NCBI RefSeq assembly: GCF_905209685.1
Contig: NZ_CAJLUB010000043.1
Coordinates: forward strand, 1 to 12,567
DNA: 12,567 nucleotides
Direction: 5' to 3'
DNA from: an uncultured Veillonella sp.
GTDB taxonomy: Bacteria; Bacillota; Negativicutes; Veillonellales; Veillonellaceae
This document shows positions 6,060 to 11,872 of this stretch, in pieces. The notes below the pieces were generated by a model. The model was not told the origin of the DNA. It ran no database searches and saw only the letters and a program-made list of their open reading frames with translations. The position numbers and the translations under genes are program-made. Numbering within the stretch: position 1 is the first letter of the stretch; every line of letters begins with the position of its first letter.

Positions 6060-6320
6060 GTTACATTGTAACGACTTTTAACCATAATTTAGTTACACTT
6101 TTTGTTATTCTCTGATAACCCATGCAAACATAGGAGGCTCTTGTAACTTTTGTAACCACTTTTTTCAACAAATTATATATATATTTATATTTATTTATTT
6201 ATAATATTGTTTGTAAAATAGGTTACAAAAGTTACATGCAGTAAAATAGGGGCTTTTGTGAGTGTTTTTTAGTTACAAAATTGGTTACATTTTAGTTACA
6301 AGTACTAATTTTCGGTTACA
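6060..6320. other. Probable replication origin: GTTACA iterons around an AT-rich core
   Basis: The hexamer GTTACA (or its complement TGTAAC) occurs at 6060, 6067, 6092, 6142, 6151, 6222, 6231, 6272, 6284, 6295 and 6315. The pairs at 6142/6151 and 6222/6231 form a perfect 16-bp inverted repeat (GGTTACAAAAGTTACA) flanking a nearly pure A/T stretch (about 6164-6218). 6060-6072 is a 13-bp palindrome, GTTACATTGTAAC. The cluster sits just after the helicase gene, and its last copy lies inside the helicase's final codons. Iterons on both sides of an AT-rich melting region next to the rep gene is the known layout of SaPI origins. Confidence 0.75.
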
Positions 6321-7729
6321 AGTTGCCATGCTTTATATGGCTTTGTGCTTGCTTTCCCTCTAACTGTTCTCTCATTGATATAACCTAGTGCTTTCATGCG
6401 CTTACTAAATTCATGCTTACCTAATGACTTATACCCGCTTTCTTTAGCCCAATTCTGATATATCAAATATAAATCTCTAGCAAATACGTCCTTTGTAGAT
6501 ACCAATATATTGATATCCTCATCACAGCCCAATGCAGAACCGTATACAGGTGTTATTTGTACCTCTCCGTTATCGATATCATCTAAGAATTGAGCTACTT
6601 GATCGTTCTCTTTAATGTATGATGCGGTAAGGGCTGTTACTCTAGGCGGTTCAGTAAATGCACCTTGTGAGCGTAAACGCCGTAAGCCCTCTAAGGCTCT
6701 GTTAAGTAATACAGTTAGGCCTCCGCTCTTTATAATTTCTCTCACAATATGAGGCGTAGCAATAGCAGTATTACGAATACGGTTAGTCATAGGAATAATC
6801 ACAAGCCTATCTTTCATACCTGTAGAGTTATCATATATACGAGGTATCGAATTACAACTAAAGAAAAGTTTTGCATGGGGTTTATAGCTGTACGGCTTTA
6901 GATGTTTAGGCTCTACGATAATGGTATCGCCTGTTACAATTTTCTTTAAACTAGCTGTATTTAAAATGGCCGTACTCTCGATATCATCGCCGATATTAGC
7001 ATATTTACCAACAATCTCGGCTAGCCTAAATTGGCTCGCCCCTATATCAATTAGTGCAATATTGGATACATTACTTTCAGTTAATAGGCTTGTGAGTAGT
7101 TGCAGGAATGAGCTTTTCCCATTCCCGCCCTCGCCATACAAGATAAAGAACTTTTGAGCGAATGTATTATTCACAAGACAATAGCCTACTACCTCGTATA
7201 TAAACCGCATCATGTCCGCATCATCTTCTTGGCCACCGAATAGATTAAACATAAAAGTATCTAGCTGATCATGCTCTACTTTGTCGGGGTTATACTCAAC
7301 GTTTGTCATGCGTGTTGTAGTTACTATGCTATGGTCTTTCTCTAGCACCGCATCATTTTCCACATCATACAGCGCATTCTTAAATGCGATAATGTTAGTA
7401 TCGATAAAGGGCAGTACGGGAGCGGTGGCCTTAATGTATTTTAAAGTCTCGCTCATTTTCCCCGAGGGTATTTCTATATCATCGGTAATATTAAAAATCA
7501 TGTTATGTAGAGGCGCATCTCCGTTCACATCTAACGCCTCGTATACGCCATACAAGGGATTATAGCTGTATAACGGCGTTGTGAGCGCCTCATTGCGGTT
7601 CATAGTATCCGTTTGTTTAATGTGTACGATATTGTAACGCCCCTTAATATATTCGCCTAACTTTTTAGGGAGTATCGTACCTTTTTCATTGGTAAACTCC
7701 CATGTATCCGCTTTAACGTTTTTCCCCAT
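6305..7729 (-). CDS. SF3-type replicative helicase (P4/D5/NrS-1-like, phage/plasmid primase C-terminal family)
   Basis: 474 residues. The C-terminal half is an AAA+/SF3 helicase: Walker A GEGGNGKSS (residues 199-207), a Walker B-like ANIGDDIE with the acidic pair at 248-249, motif C ending in the sensor N293 of FFSCNSIPR, and an arginine (R308, GMKDRL) where the arginine finger is expected. The N-terminal 150 residues correspond to the D5_N-like region that precedes this helicase. Residues from about 410 form a winged-helix-like tail, which in SaPI Rep binds the origin. The ATG at 7729 has AGGGGG just upstream. It starts 8 bases after the primase stop, so the two are translationally linked; in many relatives they are one fused protein. 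It should assemble as a ring on the iteron origin directly downstream. Confidence 0.88.
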   Translation of the reverse strand: MGKNVKADTWEFTNEKGTILPKKLGEYIKGRYNIVHIKQTDTMNRNEALTTPLYSYNPLYGVYEALDVNGDAPLHNMIFNITDDIEIPSGKMSETLKYIKATAPVLPFIDTNIIAFKNALYDVENDAVLEKDHSIVTTTRMTNVEYNPDKVEHDQLDTFMFNLFGGQEDDADMMRFIYEVVGYCLVNNTFAQKFFILYGEGGNGKSSFLQLLTSLLTESNVSNIALIDIGASQFRLAEIVGKYANIGDDIESTAILNTASLKKIVTGDTIIVEPKHLKPYSYKPHAKLFFSCNSIPRIYDNSTGMKDRLVIIPMTNRIRNTAIATPHIVREIIKSGGLTVLLNRALEGLRRLRSQGAFTEPPRVTALTASYIKENDQVAQFLDDIDNGEVQITPVYGSALGCDEDINILVSTKDVFARDLYLIYQNWAKESGYKSLGKHEFSKRMKALGYINERTVRGKASTKPYKAWQLVTEN

Positions 7730-7737
7730 ATATCCCC

Positions 7738-8715
7738 CTAATCATAAAAACTACTGATAAATTCCTGTTGTGCTAGTATATCCGCCTCTTTACGCCTACG
7801 GTCTAAATGCGCTATAACGTGGCGTATTGTGAGTACCCTATAATACATCGGGTTATGTCCTGTATTGCCTACTTGCCATTTATCCCGTTTCGCCAAGGCG
7901 GAAAGACAAAAGATATCGTGCATCTTTTGTGCATCGCCCCTGCACCACATATATAAGATTGAAAGTAAACCCGCATCAGCTCGTGAGGCGTCTCCCCCAT
8001 AGTCGGAAAGGTCGCCCTCATCAAATAGCTTTGTGAATTTATCGCCTTGCCTGCTGTTCTTGATGCGGTTAATTACGCCTAATAATTCTATTTCTAGATA
8101 TACAGGCTCTAGGCTAATACCATTAAGCGCATCGCCTGCATCGCTTTGGCCATTATCTACATTATCGATAGAAAAGGTATCAAATAGCGTTTGTATAGCA
8201 TCTTGCCGATATGGAATATACTCACAATCTGCTACGCCCTGCACTCTGTTTCCCGTCATGGTAAAGTATCGCCCTTGTGAATACATCTCGAACCCTAGAG
8301 GGCTATTTTTAACGCTTTGAGGGGTATCACCTTTCACAATGATATGTAACCCTGTACCCGAGGGGCTGTACTCTGTATACGATGCGCATTCAATAAATAC
8401 CTGCATGGCCAACTCATCAAGCGCACCATTTTCTACATGATGATCTAGGTCTATCCCTGTAAATGGCGTACCGTCAAAATGAAAGCCTAGCCCGTCATAT
8501 TGCCCCGTTTTGAGGGCATCTATAGCTTGCTTAAATGTACCGCATACGCTTTGGCTATTCCCCTGCTTATGCGTTATCGGGCTGTATGGTATCTTGCCTT
8601 TTCTCACGAGCCAATTACAGTATTTACGCATTTCAAGCGGTATATTATAATAATGACAAAGGTCGCCTTTATCGCCTTGTGAGTGGCTAGAGGTACCTCG
8701 CTTTTCCACGCTCAT
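7738..8715 (-). CDS. PrimPol-type primase-polymerase (NrS-1-like)
   Basis: 325 residues from the ATG at 8715. The archaeo-eukaryotic primase core is visible: the metal-binding pair D89-x-D91 in FTGIDLDHH, the nucleotide-binding motif SPSGTGLH (117-124) with H124, and RYFTMTG (149-155). A C-terminal helical domain (about 230-310, ADAGLLSILYMWCRGD and following) resembles the helicase-binding domain of phage NrS-1 polymerase. It would make primers or extend DNA during replication of the excised element. GGGGG lies 7 bases before the ATG at 8715. An ATG at 8760 with a weaker GGAG site would add 15 residues and overlap the previous gene, and cannot be ruled out. It is normally fused to the helicase in relatives; here it is separate. 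Confidence 0.85.
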   Translation of the reverse strand: MSVEKRGTSSHSQGDKGDLCHYYNIPLEMRKYCNWLVRKGKIPYSPITHKQGNSQSVCGTFKQAIDALKTGQYDGLGFHFDGTPFTGIDLDHHVENGALDELAMQVFIECASYTEYSPSGTGLHIIVKGDTPQSVKNSPLGFEMYSQGRYFTMTGNRVQGVADCEYIPYRQDAIQTLFDTFSIDNVDNGQSDAGDALNGISLEPVYLEIELLGVINRIKNSRQGDKFTKLFDEGDLSDYGGDASRADAGLLSILYMWCRGDAQKMHDIFCLSALAKRDKWQVGNTGHNPMYYRVLTIRHVIAHLDRRRKEADILAQQEFISSFYD

Positions 8716-8749
8716 GATGTTACCCCCATCATGGGCGCTTTTATTTTGC

Positions 8750-9031
8750 CTATTTTCCATATGATCGCTCCAATTCAATTATGGTATCTATCTGTTTTTG
8801 TACGTTATTCACAGCATCAAAAATAAGTTCTGATAAATACGCTCCGTAAATATCTAGGTGGTTTACTGTAGGCGTTAACTCATCTCCGCATAATGCGTTA
8901 CCTTTCTTTTCTAGGCCTGTGAGTGTATTTGTACAATCACCGATTAGCATATCTGTGCGCCCTAATAGTTCATTTAAGTAAGACATTTCGCATTTAATAC
9001 TCACTAATGTGTTTAACGTTTCCCCGTTCAT
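8750..9031 (-). CDS. Hypothetical protein (93 aa) of the replication operon
   Basis: The ATG at 9031 has AGGGGG 7 bases upstream. The protein is predicted almost entirely helical, with long amphipathic stretches (LNTLVSIKCEMSYLNELLG and LSELIFDAVNNVQKQIDTI) that suggest a helical bundle or coiled coil. It lies 9 bases after the excisionase-like gene and ends 34 bases before the preferred primase start. The place between xis and primase suggests a small replication accessory protein, but I recognise no family and claim no function. Confidence 0.65.
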   Translation of the reverse strand: MNGETLNTLVSIKCEMSYLNELLGRTDMLIGDCTNTLTGLEKKGNALCGDELTPTVNHLDIYGAYLSELIFDAVNNVQKQIDTIIELERSYGK

Positions 9032-9040
9032 GATTGCCCC

Positions 9041-9274
9041 CTATTTTAAACTTTCCATATCTTTAGACTTTAGAAATTCCATAAATAGCTCTACATTCAC
9101 AAGAGTTAGATTATGGCTAATGCGTGTTACGCCTGCTTTAAACTCTTCTGTGAGTAGCATCTCATTAATAAATTTCCCTACCGCTGTACGAGATAGGTTA
9201 AACAGTAATGTCAGTTGTTTAGGCTGTGCCATGATTGGCGTTACTGTAAATTGTGTTGTTTCTAGCTGTTGCAT
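9041..9274 (-). CDS. Small HTH DNA-binding protein, excisionase-like
   Basis: 77 residues from the ATG at 9274, preceded by AAAGGA; a TTG at 9304 further upstream lacks support. The centre (LTLLFNLSRTAVGKFINEML) looks like the recognition part of a winged helix-turn-helix, and the rest (ISHNLTLVNVELFMEFLKSKD) has the pattern of small excisionase or DUF771-like proteins, in which a conserved basic turn precedes an amphipathic end helix. In PICI order the gene after the Cro/Str regulator is xis, which fits. It could instead be a transcription regulator. It would bind near attL/attR to direct excision, and the CCTTA(A/T)C array near attL is a candidate site. Confidence 0.6.
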   Translation of the reverse strand: MQQLETTQFTVTPIMAQPKQLTLLFNLSRTAVGKFINEMLLTEEFKAGVTRISHNLTLVNVELFMEFLKSKDMESLK

Positions 9275-9313
9275 ACAAATTTGTCCTTTCCCCGAGAAAA
9301 ACAATTCATTTAT

Positions 9314-9562
9314 TTAGCCTGTACGGGCGTTTTGAGCATCGTCTTGATGATTATACCTAAGAATATTTTTATCTATGGTAGCATTCACAATACCCGCATC
9401 AATTTCAATTTTCCCATAATAATATATGGCCACATTTCGAAACCGAAACGCATTATAAAATATTACGTTACTAGATGAGTATCGAGGCTCGAATGACCCT
9501 CTCACATCAAACCGTTTAGGAGTACCTGTAAAGCCCCCTACCTTGTGAGCGATGCAACCCAT
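9314..9562 (-). CDS. Hypothetical protein (82 aa), uncertain start
   Basis: The frame is open from an ATG at 9562 to a stop at 9314 between the Cro-like and excisionase-like genes on the same strand. The product is rich in Tyr, Phe, Arg and Asn (FRFRNVAIYYYGKIEIDAG) and looks beta-rich and soluble. The ATG has no ribosome site that I can see, although an AGGGGG-like GTAGGGGGC occurs inside the frame about 27 bases later with no start after it. This means the start, or the gene itself, is uncertain. I do not recognise a family. The context suggests an early-operon protein. Confidence 0.45.
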   Translation of the reverse strand: MGCIAHKVGGFTGTPKRFDVRGSFEPRYSSSNVIFYNAFRFRNVAIYYYGKIEIDAGIVNATIDKNILRYNHQDDAQNARTG

Positions 9563-9574
9563 AATGGGTAGAGT

Positions 9575-9591
9575 GTGATTATATGATTAAA
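9575..9591 (+). repeat. 17-bp copy of the repressor translation start
   Basis: GTGATTATATGATTAAA here is identical to 9986-10002, where it forms the ribosome site region and start codon of the repressor gene. Here it opens a 38-codon plus-strand frame (ATG at 9583, stop ending at 9699) that runs antisense into the 3' end of the cro-like gene. Confidence 0.55.
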
Positions 9592-9637
9592 AACTATATG
9601 GATCACATTCACTCACAATATGATGCGGTGATACGCC

Positions 9638-9847
9638 TTAGAAAAATAACTCATCTATTGTTAGCGTATATCCTAACTTTTCAGATAAGACATCTCTAAT
9701 CTTAGCCATATCATCGGCAGTAAACGGGCTTTTATTATTAATCTTTAATGTCATGCTACTTCTAGACATATCGATTTGAGATGCTAGCCCCGATTGGGTA
9801 TATCCTGCACGCACAATATAGCTTTTCAAAATATTATATTTTCCCAT
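9638..9847 (-). CDS. Cro/Str-like XRE-family regulator
   Basis: 69 residues with a single helix-turn-helix (GYTQSGLASQIDMSRSSMTLKINNKSPF, about residues 15-42) followed by a short end, the usual build of phage Cro. The ATG at 9847 has GAGGTG 6 bases upstream; an upstream start at 9889 would add a Lys/Arg-rich stretch and lacks a ribosome site. It is transcribed divergently from the repressor from a well-formed promoter at 9900-9928 and heads the leftward replication operon. By analogy with SaPI Str and phage Cro it should favour the active state of the element by opposing the repressor. Confidence 0.85.
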   Translation of the reverse strand: MGKYNILKSYIVRAGYTQSGLASQIDMSRSSMTLKINNKSPFTADDMAKIRDVLSEKLGYTLTIDELFF

Positions 9848-9870
9848 ATTTTCACCTCTTTTCTTATTTT

Positions 9871-9883
9871 TGTAGTGCATACA
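9871..9883. promoter_or_regulatory. Operator candidate 1 (TGTA-N5-TACA)
   Basis: TGTAGTGCATACA lies in the leader of the cro-like gene, about 10 bases downstream of the expected transcription start. It is an imperfect inverted copy (11 of 13 positions) of the site at 9962-9974 on the far side of the divergent region. Confidence 0.5.
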
Positions 9884-9899
9884 CGTCATTTACACATAA

Positions 9900-9928
9900 A
9901 ATATAGCATTTATAAATGTTAAAATCAA
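9900..9928 (-). promoter_or_regulatory. Leftward promoter of the cro/replication operon
   Basis: On the minus strand, -35 TTGATT and -10 TATATT are separated by 17 bp. A 12-bp perfect palindrome, CATTTATAAATG (9907-9918), fills the spacer and may be a further operator. Confidence 0.7.
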
Positions 9929-9947
9929 GAGCATTTTTCATAAAATA

Positions 9948-9976
9948 TTGAATTTTTGCATTGTATGTGCTACATT
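9948..9976 (+). promoter_or_regulatory. Probable rightward promoter of the repressor gene
   Basis: TTGAAT and TACATT are spaced 17 bp. The -10 is weak, and the TGTA-N5-TACA site at 9962-9974 covers the spacer and -10, which would allow self-repression. The start would leave a very short leader before the GAGGTG ribosome site. Confidence 0.45.
9962..9974. promoter_or_regulatory. Operator candidate 2 (TGTA-N5-TACA)
   Basis: TGTATGTGCTACA lies just upstream of the repressor ribosome site. It matches the inverted copy at 9871-9883. The two sites bracket both promoters of the divergent region. Confidence 0.5.
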
Positions 9977-9993
9977 ATAACCGAGGTGATTAT

Positions 9994-10599
9994 ATGATTA
10001 AACATAATTTAAAAGTAATCTTAGCGGAAAATAATATTCGTATAAGTAAGCTAGCTAATGATACAGGTATCGCTAGAACTACGATTTCAGCATTATGCGA
10101 AAACCACTCTAAAGGTATTCAACTTGATACAATGGATAAACTATGCAGGTATTTAAAAGTAACTCCTACCGATTTATTCGTTTATGCGCCTGTAGATATA
10201 ACGCCTAAAGTTTTTGACCTTAATGTAAGAGGCTATAAAAAAGATGCTACGGATAAAGATAACGCACGATCAATGGAAATACATTGCACTTTATTCTTAA
10301 ATATCGATACGGGAATAGAAAGATTTAGCGAGGAGTTTAACGCTGTAGGCAAATTAGTAAACGATGGTAACTATGATAAAATCGTTTTCGACTTTAAAGC
10401 CATAGATGATGCGGAAACACAAATAAAAGTAAAAAGCATTATTGACGGTCTACCTACAATACTAAAGAATGACTTATTCCAAACCATTCGAGAAAGTATC
10501 AGCCGTGAATTAGATAAATTTAGTAAAGAGAATGCTCTAATAGAATGGGCGCAAATACTCGATTGGCCAACAGTTAATATAGATTTTATCCCGTGGTAA
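9994..10599 (+). CDS. CI/Stl-like XRE-family repressor without a peptidase domain
   Basis: 201 residues from the ATG at 9994, which has GAGGTG 6 bases upstream. Residues 1-68 form an XRE helix-turn-helix (ISKLANDTGIARTTISALCE, then LDTMDKLCRYLKVTPTDLF). Residues 70-201 are an unrecognised domain with a beta-like stretch (ARSMEIHCTLFLNI), a helical middle and a Trp-rich end (IEWAQILDWPTVNIDFIPW). The Ser/Lys dyad region of S24 (LexA/CI) peptidases is not visible, so RecA-driven self-cleavage is unlikely. A C-terminal domain that senses a partner protein, as in SaPI Stl, is the natural inference. It is divergent from the cro-like gene and is followed after 34 bases by the integrase on the same strand. 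The gene contains none of the TTGTGA words so common in the rest of the element. Confidence 0.85.
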   Translation: MIKHNLKVILAENNIRISKLANDTGIARTTISALCENHSKGIQLDTMDKLCRYLKVTPTDLFVYAPVDITPKVFDLNVRGYKKDATDKDNARSMEIHCTLFLNIDTGIERFSEEFNAVGKLVNDGNYDKIVFDFKAIDDAETQIKVKSIIDGLPTILKNDLFQTIRESISRELDKFSKENALIEWAQILDWPTVNIDFIPW

Positions 10600-10607
10600 A
10601 TTATTTT

Positions 10608-10627
10608 CCGCCAATATAGAAAGGCGG
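10608..10627 (+). promoter_or_regulatory. Hairpin that can mask the integrase ribosome site
   Basis: CCGCC (10608-10612) pairs with GGCGG (10623-10627) across a 10-nt loop. The GGCGG half is the ribosome site, 6 bases before the integrase ATG, so the stem would limit integrase translation when formed. Confidence 0.45.
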
Positions 10628-10633
10628 TTCATT

Positions 10634-11788
10634 ATGTGGGTAGAAACACTCACAAATAGCAAGGGTACACGCTATAAGTATTGTGAGCGTTACGAGTTGC
10701 CGAATGGCGAAACTCGTAAAGTAGCTATAACGCTAAACAGTAACAGCACCTATGCACGCAAGCAGGCGAGCATAGAACTGCAAAACAAAATTAAAGATGT
10801 CATTAAGCAATTACATTTAGATCCTAATATCACGATGTACGAGGTGGCTCAATTATGGCTAGAACATACCGAACCTACGGTAAAGATAGCTACCCATATT
10901 AACCATACGCTACACGTTAAAAAGATTTTTACCTATATTGATACTAGTATTCCTCTTGTGAAAATAACGCCTATCATGATTGAAAACATGATACATAACG
11001 TGTATTACAAAGAGGAGCTATCCTATTATTATGCTAAGTCGATACTCACAACAGTACGGGCAATATTCCGCCATGCAAAACGTAGACGGATAATACAAGA
11101 TATCCACGAGATAGAAGATATCAGCGTTAAGAAAAAGCCGTTTACGCATACCGAGATAGCTAAAAAACAAAACAAATTCCTTGATGCGGTCGAACTTAAA
11201 AGCGTACTCTCTCAACTCACAAAGCTAGCGCCTAGAGTAGCCCTGCTCATCGAATTTATGAGCTTAACAGGTTTACGCATTGGCGAGTTATTAGCATTAC
11301 GCTATTGTGATTATGACGAAAAAAAAGCTACCATTAATATAAACGGTACATTACAGTACTTTTATAAAAACGGTAGCGATATAAAGCGAGGTACTCCAAA
11401 GAATATATACTCTGTGAGAGATGTAACCCTAGATGCTCGATGCGTTAAAATACTAAACTCGATCATAACAGATAATAAACGCCAATCATTATGGTTTAAG
11501 GGCTACGAGGAACAGGGCTATATATTTACGGCAAAACGTGGCAACCCCTATGACATGCAATACATCAATAAGCTATTAAAGCAGGTACACATAGAGGGTA
11601 AACATTTAACAACTCATATCTTTAGGCATACTCACATAAGCATATTGGCCGAGTTAGGTATACCATTAAAGGCTATCATGCAACGAGTTGGCCACAATGA
11701 CCCTGCTACTACGTTAAGCATTTACACGCATGTAACGCAACATATGAAAAACGATATTGTAGAGAAACTTAATAGCCGTAACAGATAA
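10634..11788 (+). CDS. int: Tyrosine recombinase integrase
   Basis: 384 residues. Residues 1-60 form the AP2-like arm-binding domain (beta strands around NSKGTRYKYCERYELPNGE, then a basic helix). About 65-165 is the SAM-like core-binding domain (YEVAQLWLEHTEPTV and following). The catalytic domain follows with R215 (TGLRIGE), K256 as the likely beta-hairpin lysine, H328-x-x-R331 (THIFRHTH), H354 (GHNDPATT) and the nucleophile Y364 (SIYTH), so the active site is complete. It breaks and rejoins DNA at the 11-bp core. It lies next to attR, reads towards it, and ends 4 bases before the paired TGCCCC arm repeats. It follows the repressor by 34 bases, and its ribosome site can be masked by a small hairpin. 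Confidence 0.95.
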   Translation: MWVETLTNSKGTRYKYCERYELPNGETRKVAITLNSNSTYARKQASIELQNKIKDVIKQLHLDPNITMYEVAQLWLEHTEPTVKIATHINHTLHVKKIFTYIDTSIPLVKITPIMIENMIHNVYYKEELSYYYAKSILTTVRAIFRHAKRRRIIQDIHEIEDISVKKKPFTHTEIAKKQNKFLDAVELKSVLSQLTKLAPRVALLIEFMSLTGLRIGELLALRYCDYDEKKATININGTLQYFYKNGSDIKRGTPKNIYSVRDVTLDARCVKILNSIITDNKRQSLWFKGYEEQGYIFTAKRGNPYDMQYINKLLKQVHIEGKHLTTHIFRHTHISILAELGIPLKAIMQRVGHNDPATTLSIYTHVTQHMKNDIVEKLNSRNR

Positions 11789-11792
11789 GGCC

Positions 11793-11809
11793 TGCCCCTT
11801 TCTTGCCCC
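11793..11809 (+). repeat. Right arm-type integrase binding repeats (TGCCCC x2)
   Basis: TGCCCC occurs at 11793 and 11804, in the same orientation and with the same 11-bp spacing as the pair at 3829/3840. The stretch from one base before aligns closely with the left pair over more than 20 bases. It lies about 65-80 bases from the attR core. Confidence 0.6.
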
Positions 11810-11872
11810 TTTGTGAATACAAGCGCTCACAAAGCTAGCAACTAAGCGAATAAATGGCTCTATTCTGTTCTT

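Noticed and set aside
4036..6320. CRISPR array
   Set aside because: The repeats are 6-12 bp with irregular spacing and no unique 30-bp spacers; no cas genes are present.
9994..10599. LexA/CI-type self-cleaving repressor
   Set aside because: The C-terminal part shows no recognisable S24 catalytic Ser/Lys region, and the chain ends in an unrelated Trp-rich segment.
11018..11215. Minus-strand 65-codon frame
   Set aside because: Antisense within the integrase gene, with no ribosome site.
4213..11832. CRP/FNR sites as an explanation for the TTGTGA words
   Set aside because: The half-site resembles TGTGA, but copies do not form TGTGA-N6-TCACA pairs, are not upstream of promoters and lie mainly inside genes.
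4213..11832. Chi or KOPS-type polar signal
   Set aside because: Such signals are strand-biased and genome-wide; here orientation is balanced 16/16 and the host flanks lack the word.
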